Assembly (NCBI GenBank): GCA_038380795.1
Contig: CM076268.1
Location: forward strand, 1,847,501 to 1,911,500
Reading direction: 5' to 3'
DNA: 64,000 nt
Source of the DNA: Pyrocephalus nanus
Taxonomy: Eukaryota; Chordata; Aves; Passeriformes; Tyrannidae
Shown here: positions 38,901-48,800 of the stretch, in pieces
Numbering within the stretch: the stretch's first letter is position 1
Layout of the letters: every line of letters starts with the position of its first letter
Position numbers and translations under genes: made by a program
The notes under the pieces: model-generated
Databases searched by the model: none
What the model saw: only the letters and a program-made list of their open reading frames with translations
What the model was told of the DNA's origin: nothing

Positions 38901-41900
38901 ATTAACCAGCCTGTAATTACTTTTGCCCTATTTGTCCCTATATTCCTATTGGAAATGCCATACTTGGCATGCATTTCTGATTCTGTTATGTAGGTCCTCT
39001 TGGCTTTATGTGGCACTGCTGGTGCAGCACTGGTGGCCTTGCAAATTGTACTCCCCTCGAGGTCGTGAGTGCTCCTTCCCATCATGTGGTTAATGCTAGC
39101 TTTAAATTCTTTCCTGTTTTCCAAAACAGGCTGGAAATTGGTTCCCACCAAAGCCACTCTCAGCTGGACAGGAGACAAAAAGCACAATGGAAGGTCCATG
39201 GGTTCAGATAGTTCAGGGACAGATCACTCAGCCGTTACCAGCAGGGGCAAAACAGACTTGACTTGGGGAAACTAGTTTAATTTGTTGCCAATCAAATCAG
39301 GAGAATGAGAAATAAAAGAAAATCTTGAAAACACCTTCCCCCTCTCCCTTTTTCCCGGGCTCAACTTCACTCCCAATTCCTCTCCCTCATCCCCTCCAGA
39401 TCCAGACCCATCCACCAGATCCAGACCCATCCACCAGATCCAGACCCGTCCATGCCTTTTCTCTCCCTGTCGTGTTCTTGCTGCTCTGCCTTAGCTGCTG
39501 ACTCACCAGCCATCAGCCTTGGCATGTTGTTGAAGGATTCTCCTGGTTTCCAGCAGGTCCCTTGTGTTGTTTCAGGGCTCATACTCCTTGCTCAGCAGCG
39601 CTGAAGTCGGACAGAGCCTCCAGCACAAAGCTGAGAGCTGGAGGTGGTGCCTCGTGGGCAGCAGATGTGTGTGTGTGACACTGGGCTGCTTTGTGCTCCC
39701 TGTTCCAGAGCAAGGGAGCAGTGTCAATGAATGTGAACAGGCTGTACAGGTTCACTCTCAAGCTCTGGACACGTGTTTGCAGTGTGTACCATCTCTTGCC
39801 GAGGGCAGGAATTATTTATGTGGTGAAAGGTGTGCCATTATTTATGTGGTGAAAGGTGTGCCGTGAGGAAGGTTCTTACGGCGTGTTTTATTCACCACGG
39901 AGGAGAACTGCACCCAGGGGGCTGTGTGGCTCTGCTCATCACAGCTGCTCGTGTTTTGTCTTGGAATTTTAAGGAGGTGGAGCTGGAAACTCAGCTCTTC
40001 CCAAAGAGCAGTGCTGGCAGATGTTATCCTGCAGCTGACCTGCGTTTTTCCCTGGGAGAACTCTGTCCTCAGGGAAGGGAATTGTTCACTCTGGAATACA
40101 CAGCACAGAACCCCAGGCCTTGACTTTTATGCTCAGCAGAGTCAGCCAATTGTGCTAAATTATTTATGGGGGCTTTGTGATGGAGCCTCCTCTGAGCTGT
40201 GGGGAATGGAAAAGGACCATCAGTTTAATGTCCAAGGCTGAGCACACTGTGGGTGAAAAATGGAGTATCCTTATATTAAAAAGCCATTGAGTGGGCTCAG
40301 AACATTAATATTATGAGAACTTTATGAGCTCCCTTCAGTTTGGCTGAAGAAAGCAATATTCAAGACCTTAGTGTTGGTATTGGGGAATATTAGGATATTT
40401 CACTGTGAATGCAGAATGTTTGTGGACTGCTTTTTAGTCCCTAAATCTCTCTGTAGACTTCTAATCCTGGAAATGTTAGTTTGCTCATGGAATAAGCGGA
40501 AATAAATAGTGAGACTGAAAAATGTTCTTTTTCCTTTATGGGAAAAACAAACCAACAAAACCCCCCCAGAACCAAAACAAACCCCCAAACAAACAAAACC
40601 AAAAAACAGTAAGTTATGGCTTCCATGAGCTCAAAGAAAGACAGGATTGTTATCTTCAAAAACAGGAGTCAGAATAGCTGCCTGTGTGTTTGTTCCTCAC
40701 CCCCAGTCAAGGTCAGTAAGCGAGAAATCTTTGGCAGAACTCATGTAGTGAATTTTTATTACCGTGGTGCCCAGACTGTGGCCCAGAGTTGCATAATTTG
40801 CATGTAAATGTTTAGGCAAAGAAATAATCTGGGCAAGTTTACAGCAAGTCTTAAAATACCAGGGAACTTGGAGAGGACTGGCAAAAATGTGGTGTTTCTC
40901 CATAATTAAAAATAGTAATCATGGGCTTGCAAAATAAATAATAATAAAAAAAAAACAGCTGGAAGAATATTCAGCCAGCCACAGCTAAAGCAGAGTAATC
41001 TGAGAATTGCACCCAACACAGGTTTGTAGAAAATTAATCTTGTCACAATAACTAAGTTTTTTACAAGTTGATTGATGCTGTACAGTGAAAATTGTTGCCC
41101 TTGGTACCTTTTGTGCCATGACAGTTTGATAGGGACAGGCTGAATGGTATAAAATCAGCTGCTGGGTGGATAGGGCAAGATTCCATCTGCTTCCAAATAC
41201 TGTGTACACACAATCACCTTTTAAAATCTTGCTTGAACCTCTATTACATCTGTTTGTGATAGATTTGTTATGTCCTTTTGTGTGTAGAAAGGGAACATAG
41301 GATTAGAGGAGATCTTCTCTTCCTCAGCTGTGACTGGTAATCACATTTCCTCAATTTATCCATCTCAACATTAAATATTTCAGGTTTTCTGGCCCTAGCT
41401 ATTCCTGCTAAAAGAAATCTCGCTTCTCTGATGATTACAAACCATTTATTACCCACTGAAAATTGAACCTTGTTCTGATGCCTTTGTTCTAATATACATC
41501 AGGCTGACAAGCTAGGGAATTTAATCCTTATTTAAGGACTTTGGACAAAAATAATTTGTATTGATTTACCCTCCGTTGTCACTAAACTCAATGATTCACC
41601 GTTTTTATTACACTGTGGTTTCTTTGTAATTGAAAGGATGGAAACACAGATATACACAGATGATACAGTGCTTAATAAGTCTTGTTACAGTAAAGTGTGC
41701 TGCCAAGTCCTATCCCAGCCAGTGCCTTTTGTTCATTTCCATTATTTTTTTGTTCTAAATCTGAGGCTTTCAAAGACAGGATGTATTTCCAGTGAAATTT
41801 TCCCTCTGGTTGTTTGGAAATGAAACACAAGATCAGAGGAGTATTTTAGTAAGAGGCAGAACCTGACAGCAGAAGGAATCTTCTTACACTTCAGGCGTTA

Positions 41901-43039
41901 TTCAGTTCCCACAGAAAACTTAAAATTGCCTGTGTGTGTGAGAGCTGCAAATCTCTCATGCAATGGCCTTATTTTGGCTTATTTTATTTTGGGTTTTTTT
42001 TGGAAGGACTGTGGGATAGTAAAAAGCATCAAAGAAAGATATTCAGAAGGCGTTAAGTCAGTTAACAGGCATGTCAGTCTTTGACCTTTTCAGGTGTTTT
42101 TGGTAAGAATTCACCCAGCCTGCCATGGTTGCTGACAGCTGTCTCTCTCAGGAGCTGCAAGAGAGGTGAATTGCTGTAGCTGCAGTGGCCCACTGCCCGA
42201 AGGGAGATGATTTTCCACTTACATCCAACTGCTCCCTGTCCACAGTGGAGGATTCCTTCTGGAATACAAACAGTCATGAGCAGATCTGGCACTTTTTACC
42301 TGCCTTTTTTTTCCTGGGGGTGCCTGTGCAGGGAGCAGACTGCAGTCAGAGGAATAGGCTGAGATGGACCCAAAATAAAATAAGCTAAAATAAGGACCTG
42401 TCAGCAGGACAGCTCTGGCTGCTGAGAACACCACTGTCAGCTGTATTGCCCATCAACAGAAATCCTGGCTGTGGTCACTCTGACTGATGGCAGATCCATG
42501 GGTTTTAACCCACAAATGCTGGTCAGCAGCGCTCTGGACCATCGTGGGTGTTTAATGCCCCGTGGAGGCCATTCCCTTCCCTCTGCTCATCTCCCAGAAC
42601 ACAGCCAGCCACCTACATTTGGGATATTCAGAATATTGGCCACGTCCCCTCAGAGCACTGATTTTATGTGTCCTGTGTGGCTGTGGTGTTTGCCTCCAAA
42701 TTCTGTACGGAAATTCAAAATTCACATTTTCTGGGTTGAACACTTCCACACCGAACAAATGTTTTCTGTTTACAGTTGTCCCTTCTGGCTGACCTCTCCC
42801 TGGTAACATTGTTCTGCTTTTGTTGCTCCTCTTGTCTAGATGCTTTCGTTGGAGGGATCATTGGCCTCATTTTTGCTTATATTTGCTACAGACAGCACTA
42901 CCCTCCTCTGGGCAACACAGCCTGTCACAAATCTTACGTCAGCCTGCTGGATCAGAACTCTGGGAAGAAAGAAGAGCGACCTACAGCAGATAATGCTACT
43001 GGGCTGCCTCTGGAGGGAATAACTGAAGGTCCCGTATGA
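14826..43039 (+). CDS. PLPP4: PLPP4 (phospholipid phosphatase 4), spliced CDS, 5' partial: exons 2-7
   Basis: Joined coding segments are 14826-14934, 19167-19257, 21985-22048, 23482-23606, 38282-38452 and 42840-43039. They form one open frame of 252 complete codons plus a split first codon, ending in TGA. The protein is recognised as PLPP4/PPAPDC1A, a Mg-independent integral-membrane lipid phosphatase of the PAP2 family. Known substrates of the family include diacylglycerol pyrophosphate, phosphatidate and lysophosphatidate. Motif C1 is K102 to R109-P110, C2 is PSIHS (143-147, H146 catalytic), and C3 is S195-R196 to H202 to D206. Hydrophobic helices lie at about 57-73, 83-100, 150-166, 178-196 and 208-222; a further one should begin in exon 1. 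The C-terminus [11 protein letters not shown] fits PLPP4 rather than PLPP5. Exon 1, coding for about 18 residues and the ATG, is outside the window. Nothing suggests a pseudogene: there are no frameshifts or stops and all splice sites are intact. Confidence 0.96.
14935..19166 (+). other. PLPP4: PLPP4 intron 2
   Basis: A GT-AG intron of 4232 bases. It contains A-rich simple sequence near 16000-16045 and otherwise unique-looking DNA. The last ~200 bases before exon 3 are AT-rich with several TAAT/ATTA motifs. No recognisable gene or transposon was seen. Confidence 0.9.
19167..19257 (+). CDS. PLPP4: PLPP4 coding exon 3
   Basis: The acceptor is CTTACAG and the donor GTAATG begins at 19258. There are 30 codons starting [10 protein letters not shown] and ending KEAFL, plus one base of the next alanine codon (phase 1 exit). 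It encodes the second transmembrane helix (about residues 57-73), a basic cytosolic turn ([12 protein letters not shown]) and the start of the third helix. The residue after AVI is Phe here, where I recall Cys in human. Confidence 0.95.
19258..21984 (+). other. PLPP4: PLPP4 intron 3
   Basis: A GT-AG intron of 2727 bases. It contains T runs near 20480 and 20921, and a TA/CA-rich microsatellite at 21539-21602. No other element was recognised. Confidence 0.9.
21539..21602. repeat. TA/CA-rich microsatellite
   Basis: An irregular alternating purine-pyrimidine tract with ATATACATACATG, ACACATGTGTATATATG and AAATATATATAT segments. It lies in intron 3, about 380 bases before exon 4. Confidence 0.85.
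21985..22048 (+). CDS. PLPP4: PLPP4 coding exon 4 (start of catalytic motif C1)
   Basis: The acceptor is TTTGTAG and the donor GTAAGT begins at 22049. The exon is only 64 bases: two bases finishing an alanine codon, 20 codons ([10 protein letters not shown] then [10 protein letters not shown]) and two bases of an arginine codon completed in exon 5. It carries K102, the first conserved residue of phosphatase motif C1 (K-x6-RP), at the end of the third membrane helix. Confidence 0.95.
22049..23481 (+). other. PLPP4: PLPP4 intron 4
   Basis: A GT-AG intron of 1433 bases, the shortest in the visible gene. It interrupts the R107 codon inside catalytic motif C1. A small inverted repeat lies near 23048-23090. 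No transposon or RNA gene was recognised. Confidence 0.9.
23482..23606 (+). CDS. PLPP4: PLPP4 coding exon 5 (end of motif C1, motif C2)
   Basis: The acceptor is TTTGTAG and the donor GTAAGT begins at 23607. One base completes R107, then 41 codons run from [10 protein letters not shown] to SFPSIHSS, leaving one base of F149. R109-P110 close motif C1, and PSIHS (143-147) is motif C2 with the acid/base histidine H146. The loop between them contains two cysteines (C116, C128) and an acidic stretch. By family topology this loop and the active site lie on the same side of the membrane. Confidence 0.95.
25991..26035. repeat. Two abutting inverted repeats (double hairpin)
   Basis: The first has arms TTTATGTT and AACATAAA around a 3-base centre (25991-26009). 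The second has 14-base perfect arms (26007-26020 and 26022-26035) around a single central C, core GACTCATTCAATGAGTC. Their ends overlap by three bases. No known element was recognised. Confidence 0.9.
27015..27250 (+). mobile_element. CR1 LINE fragment (old)
   Basis: The order of recognisable CR1 pieces is TGCTCCAAGCAGGGTCAG, GTCCAGCTGAGTTTTGAATG, GAGATTCCACAGGG, CCTGGTCCAGGGCTTGGCCA and CAGTGAGAATGTTGTTTCTT, followed by sequence like the CR1 stretch before the 3' end. Divergence is high and both ends are indistinct. Confidence 0.7.
30785..31065 (+). mobile_element. CR1 LINE 3'-region fragment (old)
   Basis: It contains the CR1-like series GGTGGTCTGACACTGG, TTTAAGAGGCTTTTGGACA, CTGCCCTTAATAA, TAACTTTTGGTCAGCCCTG, AGTTGGACCAGATGATAATT and TTCTAACTGAAATATTCTTT. 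It ends in the TATTCTATTCCATTC-like repeats typical of an older CR1 subfamily. Confidence 0.75.
32060..32345. promoter_or_regulatory. Possible conserved non-coding element in intron 5
   Basis: A non-repetitive, strongly AT-rich block with many homeodomain-type TAAT/ATTA cores (AATTAAAATTAG, GTAATTATAG, GTTAATTATC) and an AGCTAGCAATTTC stretch. This texture is common in conserved enhancers of developmental genes. It is an inference from composition only; no alignment was available. Confidence 0.2.
36958..37143 (+). repeat. Diverged tandem duplication, two units of ~92 bases
   Basis: Unit 1 is 36958-37049 and unit 2 is about 37050-37143. Both follow the order CACCT[AG]TTAC, CTTCTAGAG or CTTATAGAG, a TCAGATATAACAAAG or TTATATATCACAAAG stretch, AAAGGTATTCAG or AAAGGTAATCAG plus an A run, then GATAAATATG or GATAAATGTG. 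Several substitutions and small indels separate them, so the duplication is old. Confidence 0.8.
38282..38452 (+). CDS. PLPP4: PLPP4 coding exon 6 (most of motif C3)
   Basis: The acceptor is TTTATCAG and the donor GTGAGC begins at 38453. Two bases complete F149, then 56 codons run from [10 protein letters not shown] to CDYKHHWQ, leaving one base of D206. It encodes two membrane helices (about 150-166 and 178-196) and motif C3 residues S195, R196 and nucleophile H202. A second AG lies 11 bases inside the exon; using it would break the frame, and protein alignment supports 38282 as the start. Confidence 0.95.
38474..38494 (+). repeat. 21-base T homopolymer near the exon 6 donor
   Basis: An uninterrupted run of 21 T begins 21 bases downstream of the GTGAGC donor at 38453. 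Such tracts often vary in length between individuals. The exact count may be affected by sequencing. Confidence 0.9.
39195..39460 (-). mobile_element. Avian ERV-type LTR relic, minus orientation
   Basis: Read on the minus strand, this matches the same LTR family as the copy at 3681-4175. The shared parts are the segment around the pyrimidine-rich start, the AT-rich poly(A)-like part (39265-39325), and GACTTGACTTGGGG with the flanking GTTACCAGCAGGGGCAAAACAG. It is truncated and interrupted by a small minisatellite at 39396-39452. No coding region remains. Confidence 0.65.
39396..39452 (+). repeat. Three-copy 19-bp minisatellite
   Basis: The unit CCAGATCCAGACCCATCCA occurs three times in tandem; the third copy has one A-to-G change (CCCGTCC). 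It sits within or at the edge of the minus-strand LTR relic. Confidence 0.9.
39811..39862 (+). repeat. Exact 26-bp tandem duplication
   Basis: Two identical 26-base units beginning ATTATTTATGTGG and ending AAAGGTGTGCC lie directly head to tail. With no difference between copies the duplication is probably recent, or else an assembly artefact. Confidence 0.92.
40543..40608 (+). repeat. CAAAC/CAAAA-type simple repeat
   Basis: An A/C-only stretch of irregular CAAAAC and CCCCC blocks in intron 6. Similar A/C-rich tracts occur near 1098-1136, 16000-16045 and 61413-61495. Confidence 0.85.
42840..43039 (+). CDS. PLPP4: PLPP4 last coding exon 7 and stop codon
   Basis: The acceptor is a strong pyrimidine tract ending CTTGTCTAG. 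Two bases complete D206, the last catalytic residue of motif C3, followed by 65 codons and TGA at 43037-43039. It encodes the sixth helix (about 208-222, [14 protein letters not shown]) and a hydrophilic tail with KKEERPTAD and the PLPP4-type ending [11 protein letters not shown]. Compared with my memory of human PLPP4, the tail around residues 242-247 (LDQNSG) is the most diverged part, while the end is conserved. Confidence 0.95.
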
Positions 43040-43938
43040 CTTTTAAGAAACGTGCAGAACGAACTTTTAGCCTTCTCACATTTCCTCCCAGCTGGTCTCT
43101 TAACAGTGTTTCTTACTGTGTTTTGTTTTGGGTTTTTTTTTTCTCTTTTGTTTCTTTCCTTTTTATAATGAGAAGTTAAATATTTAATTTTTAATGCCAT
43201 AATACCACCAACCTCCTGAAGTTTATTTTTCAGTTCGTATTGACTTGTTGTTGCATTACCTGTTTTCAGTCTACTGCAAACAGATAGACTGCTTGAGGGA
43301 AGGGGAAAGAATTACAAACAATCCTGTGTGGAGAATGGCTAAGACAGTAATTCTGGGGAGATGTGGTTGAGGATATAGTAGATCTGGAAACAGATTTTTC
43401 TGAGCTACTGACTTACCTTCTACAAAGTTCTGGTCATCTTCAGCACTCAGAGATTTCGATAGGTGGTGAGTACACACAACACCTTTCACCAGGTGTTCAG
43501 CATCTGTTGGGGCCAGCCATTCCTTCACATAATTTGATAATTTAGGGCATCATCCTTATGTTTATCTTGTTGCCTTCTAACATAATTTAAAAAAAAAAAA
43601 TCTCCATATGCTGTTAAAACTTTGCATTAATTGTCAGGCTTTGACAAGGTTGTTCTGAGCTACTAATGATAAAGCAGATGAAAGGTATGAAGGGTTAAAT
43701 GTTTGTAAGAGCCAAGCTTCATGCATTAGTAGTTCTTCAGGTTGATTCTCACATTCAAGACATTCCATGCCGTTCAAATTACCAGCTTACAATAACAGAT
43801 ATTCACAGGACGGACTAAAAACTTGATGTTACATCATCAGCAATGTTTTGACAGCTCTTGCAGTAATTACCACCCAGACAAAGCGAAGGAAAAGAACACC
43901 CATGACATTCCACGAGCTGAAGTTTTTGAAGGAAATGT

Positions 43939-43944
43939 AATAAA
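43939..43944 (+). terminator. Candidate proximal poly(A) signal AATAAA
   Basis: A canonical hexamer 900 bases after the stop codon, inside an A-rich run. A T/GT-rich segment (TTTTCTGTGG, then TGGTGTG) follows about 45-65 bases downstream, slightly further than usual. It would give a short 3' UTR. Confidence 0.3.
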
Positions 43945-44734
43945 AAAAATATCTTCAAACTGGGAGAATGAGGAAGCACAGAGTTTTCTGTGGCCCTGGT
44001 GTGCCATGTCCATTCTCATGTAGTGCCTCACCATGGCATTGGTGACCTAAAGAAATGCTGAGATTTTCATTTGTGACTTGGAGTGCTCGTGGTGGTTCCC
44101 AGCACTGTAAATGTCCAGGGGAAGGCTGGAGACACTTTTCTGCCTGTCCCATTCCACGTTTCCAGCTCATCCTATCCCTGAGCATGGTGTTTGGGAAGGC
44201 TGGCTCGGTGCCTGAACTGAAACTCAGCAAATCCAACTGCTGTTGTTGTGGGGAAGGTTCCCGAGCGTGGGGCTTGGGTTAATTTATTAGCAGTTGGGTT
44301 CTGTTTTGTTGCAGCACACATCACATTCCTGTGAAATGATGTACCTTTGGATGGCAGGATGTCAGATTCCAGATGTTTTTTCCCTTAGGTATCCTGTGAA
44401 AAAGCAGGCAAATGTTCCAGACCCCGTCTTGGCACTCGGAGCTGCTGGTTAAGGAGATGGAGATAACGTTGATCAACCACCATTATTACGGTGCTTTAGA
44501 CTGGAGGAGACTGCTGCCATAACTGTAATTTACCTGTTCCTGTTGGAATATGCATTGGCCTCGTAGGCATTTTGTGATTCAAACAGCTCAGTGTCTTCAT
44601 GTAAGGCTTGTCATTTACTTTTCTCAAAGCTAAGCTTTGTAGGTTTGTTTTTTTTTTTTTTTGAGAAGAGCTACTTCCTGATTGGCAACACTTGAATTTT
44701 TATAGAAAGCAAGTAAATTTAGAGTCCCTTTAAA

Positions 44735-44740
44735 AATAAA
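44735..44740 (+). terminator. Candidate poly(A) signal AATAAA
   Basis: A canonical hexamer about 1.7 kb after the stop codon, followed by TTGTGTACAAG and then TTGCTGTGTAT within 45 bases. This is reasonable cleavage and polyadenylation context. Confidence 0.35.
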
Positions 44741-45815
44741 CATAATAATTGTGTACAAGAGGATGCAACCTTGCTGTGTATAAACTTATGTGATATTTGG
44801 AAATAACTACAAATAGGAAATGAGGTTAGGGAACAGAATGTGCTAGGCATGAACCCAGAAATGTTCTGTAGAAATCAGGCCTGATCTGCTTTAAAACTGA
44901 TCCCAGTTTGACTCTGTCAGTGAGAGGTGGGATGTTTTACTGGCAGTTACAGAATTCTGAACTCTACAGCAGAGACATTACCCAAACATTGCTGGTGAAT
45001 ACAAATTCACAAAACCAGCATCAGCAAAGCCAAGTTATTCAGCTGTTGCACTGGATATGACAGAACACTCCTCTGGTGTAATTGAGGTCTTATTCTAGAA
45101 ACCCACACAGTCTGGTGGAGATTTAATCTTCCTATAATGTTTTTAAACCATCCTACAGAATTCTGTAACAGATACAATTTTCTATTACTTCACATGGGAG
45201 GATTAAAGAAAGCCCTAGAGGAAGGGGGGAAGGCTTAGCCATCAGCTTTTTCTTTCAGCAGGAACCCTAGGTCTTCCAGGTTATATGCAAATGTTAAAAA
45301 AAAAAATAAATCTTAAATCAGATTAGAAGTTTAATACTGATGCATAGAGCATTTTGCATGTTTTTATAGAGATCTGGCTTATTCTGAAAACTGAGTGTGC
45401 TGTACACATTCCCAGTGTTTTAATGGCTTTTGATACAAACAAGCTGTCTTCTTGGGGCTGGGGAAAGCTTGTACAGCCCTCAGGTGAGGAGTGGATGTGA
45501 AAAGATTGGATATGAAGTGTAACACGGCATAAAAACTTAAATGGCAGGAGTAATTGGTGAACTTGGAAAAGCAGTAAAGAATAACACGTTTTAATGGGAA
45601 TAATTAAATTGGGAGTCATAAAACAGGCAGTGTAAAAGCTTTGATTAAAATGTAATTAAAATTATGAAGGACTTAATGGAATGAAAGTTGTGGAGGGATC
45701 TGTAGGTGCCATAATCACCAGTACAAAGTCAGCATAGGGAAGGCATTTTTGTGGATCAGTGTATTTTAATCTCATGCTTTCTCAGTGTGAAGGAAATGTA
45801 ATGTTGTAATGCACC

Positions 45816-45821
45816 AATAAA
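45816..45821 (+). terminator. Candidate distal poly(A) signal with strong GT-rich downstream element
   Basis: AATAAA is followed by CA dinucleotides 7-13 bases later, then by TGTGGGTTTGT and CTGTGTGTT, then by a run of T. This spacing is textbook for cleavage and polyadenylation and is the best-looking site downstream of PLPP4. A second AATAAA lies at 45882. Confidence 0.4.
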
Positions 45822-48800
45822 GCAACACATGAATGTGGGTTTGTACATCTGTGTGTTACCTTTTTTTTGTTTTTTGAGAAGAATAAAAGTTGGCAAGTTA
45901 TTTTCATTAATAAACCATGGAGAGTATAAAAAAAAAAACAAAAACAAACAAGCCTTAAAGTGACTGTGTTATTGATAAACAGCAAACTGGTGGCATTAAA
46001 ATGGGACAGCGTTCCTCCTTTAACCAAAATATGCTCTTCAGCTTTCCTCCAGGAAAAGGTACACTGTAAGTCTGCAGGGTGGAAACTTTGGAATATTTAA
46101 CCAGCTAAACTGAACTGGTCCCTTTCATCAGTCACATTCCATATCTGGAATAGTAGAAGTGCCATAGTTAATAACAAATGTGGTTAGACTAGAACAGGAT
46201 AACAATATCTAATCAAACACAGCAGGAATATCCTGAAACCAAGAGAAGTGTGAGAGTGTGAGCCAGCAGAATGTCCCCACGGTGAATCAAATCTCAGGCA
46301 CTGTGTTAGGAAAGAGTTGGAGCATCTATACCGATTTATTCAGATTTTGTTGTGTGCAGTCTGGTCTGATTTGGCCCTCTATTTTTTTTTCCCCAATGCA
46401 CAGAGGAAGTTATTTCTGTTTAATGTGAAATAGAACCTCATTTTCTTTCTTCCTGTGGCAAAAATTACTTTGCTATGGATTGTGGAAGAAAAAATGGATG
46501 AAAAAGCCTCACTTTTGTTTTATGGAACTAAAATTCAGCAGCATTGGTGATCTTCAGAGGGGGCTGTAAAATCAAATTCAAGGCCGTGCTAATATGCTTT
46601 CATTTTTCAAATGCCTACAATGCATTCAAAATTAAAAAATTATATAAGAAACAGCAGTATAGCTAGTTGATTGGACACAATATAAAGATCAGTTAGAAAT
46701 AGTTCCAAATGAGTTAATTTAATCGACTCTGCTTTAGATAGAAAGTTAAAGCACCTACTAAGGGTTTTATTCCCACAGCTTAAAGTGCATTTTAAAATTG
46801 CTAAGCAGGACCACGTTGCTGAACAGTTGGGATTAGCACCCACAGGCATGACCTGAAGTCATATTTCTTATTATTCTTACCCATTTTACAAGATATAAAG
46901 TCTCATCTGCTATCTTAGATTACACTCCAGACTCATCTGATAAGCAGAATGGCTACATTGCTGTCCTAAGAGGCTGAAACTAAATTAAAAGTTTCCACTA
47001 GGATGCCCCCAGTTTAATACAGTTTATTATATAGAGAACTCCTGTTCTGCAGGTGTGCAAATCATTCCCTGCTCAGGAGCTTGCTCTGAACAGAGAAAAA
47101 ACATTATCATTTTGCCATTAAATTAAAACTTAACGTGTATAAAATCAAAATGACAAGACTGGGTGGATAACTGCTGATACACTGAATTGAACTGGGATTG
47201 CTTTTACAGATTGGCTGAATGCTACAGGATTTTTGCTTAAACTTGCACAGAAATAGCCCAAAAATCAACATTCAGAGCATTCAGACCAGACCTGGGCTTT
47301 GTTTGAACCCGGAGAACTGAAAACATCTGAGCTGCAGCAGATGAAAGCTGAGGCTGCTGAAGATATGCCCACTGTCATTTTGCTGCCAGGCTCTGAGCAA
47401 ACTTTCCAAGGGGAAAACCAGGAGGCATTTGGGATGACCCAGGTTTTTAGTCTGGACAGCAAGGCACGAACGGGGCGTGAAATGGAGAATCACTTGATAA
47501 AAACACAGCGGTGCATTCAGCCAGTCCAGAGTGCTGCAGGATGTCAGGCATGAAGTGTGATGGAGCCAGCTCTGCAAACCTTAAACCTTTGGCCTGAATT
47601 CCTCTGTTAGTTTGCCAAAAAAGCTCCTAATTTCACTGGCAGCAGTCGTGTGTTATTCTGTAAAAGTGCTAGATTTTAAAGTGGTCTGAAACGAGTTTAT
47701 TTCTAGGAGTAGATGGGGCTGGGCACAAGGAAGCTCTAGTTTTTATATATGGTTTGCATTTATTTGGCCTCTTGTTCACAGATGTGACTGTGTGTGCCCC
47801 TAGCACGTCCTCTGAGCACCTTCAGCTCCCTTGTTCTCATCTCCAGGGCAGCCTCTCTGCTGATGATGGGGGAGAATTGATGGTGATTTATACACGTGCA
47901 TCCCTTACACAGATATTTACACCAGAGTGGGAGCTTTGGTATTTGGGATTATCTATAACTTTCCAAGTCTAATTAAGGCTCTTACAATCATCATTCACCC
48001 ACAGCACAGAGTGCAGCTCTGAAGGGACTGGATGTCATTACAGAATTGCCCAACTGAACCCAGGCAGGATTCAACAGGAGAACTCTTATTGCCATTGTCT
48101 GACACACAAAACTTCTCACTCCTAAACCAAAGGGCACTTCTTGAGAATTTTAAGGCTTTTGCAATTCTTAGTGTTGCAGTGAGAAAGGGTAATAAGAGAA
48201 ATTTCCAAAAGCCCTTTCGCTTTTAACTTCAAGGGATTTGTCACCCTAACTCACAGGTGGGCCAAAAGCAGATTTCTGCTCTTCCAATTTCTGGTGTTAA
48301 AGGTTGAACAAATTCACCCCTGACCTGTGAGATGCTGTGAGGGATTGGTGAGCACACTTTTACACTTGAGAGAGGATCCAAAACATTCTCATTTCCTCTA
48401 TGATACCTTCACAAAGCAGCCTGTCAGCACAGTTCCAGCAGGATAATGTGTCACTTGGAACCTCCTGAGACACAAAAACTTCTTAGCCTTCCCTGTCATC
48501 AGATGTCCTCAGCCTGGTGCAGGTGCCATCCCTTTCAGACATGGTGAATCCTGATACTTCGAGGAGAGACTGAGCAAACCAAGCTCTCCTCCAGCCCCTG
48601 CCTGAGGAAAGTGCATTGCTGGCACTGCTCAGTGAAAGGCAAAGCTTTGTAAAATAATTTGTTCTGGTTCCCCTTGCTCTGCATTTCCAGCCCTGTGACA
48701 CTGCTGCCTTTGGAAGCCCGTTTGTATCCTCTGGCTTTGTCATGTGTGGTCACTGCAGCAGGATGGAAACAATCTGTGAAATAAAGACAACTGCCAGCAC

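Larger units (their letters stand above)
38453..42839 (+). other. PLPP4: PLPP4 intron 6
   Basis: A GT-AG intron of 4387 bases interrupting the codon for catalytic D206. It contains a 21-T tract just after the donor, a minus-oriented LTR relic (about 39195-39460) with a 19-bp minisatellite, an exact 26-bp tandem duplication (39811-39862) and a CAAAC-type simple repeat (40543-40608). Confidence 0.9.
43040..45840 (+). other. PLPP4: PLPP4 3' untranslated region, end uncertain
   Basis: The 3' UTR starts directly after TGA and no further splice acceptor is evident. Three plausible ends are the AATAAA signals at 43939, 44735 and 45816; the last has the best GT-rich downstream context, so the interval is drawn to there. 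It includes a T-rich stretch at about 43120-43165, several ATTTA-type motifs, and a T run near 44648. The sequence alone cannot decide which end is used. Confidence 0.4.

Noticed and set aside
39570..39800. Extension of the minus-strand LTR relic toward 39800
   Set aside because: A short CGGACAGAG similarity was noticed but it is in the wrong orientation for the element and is too short to support.
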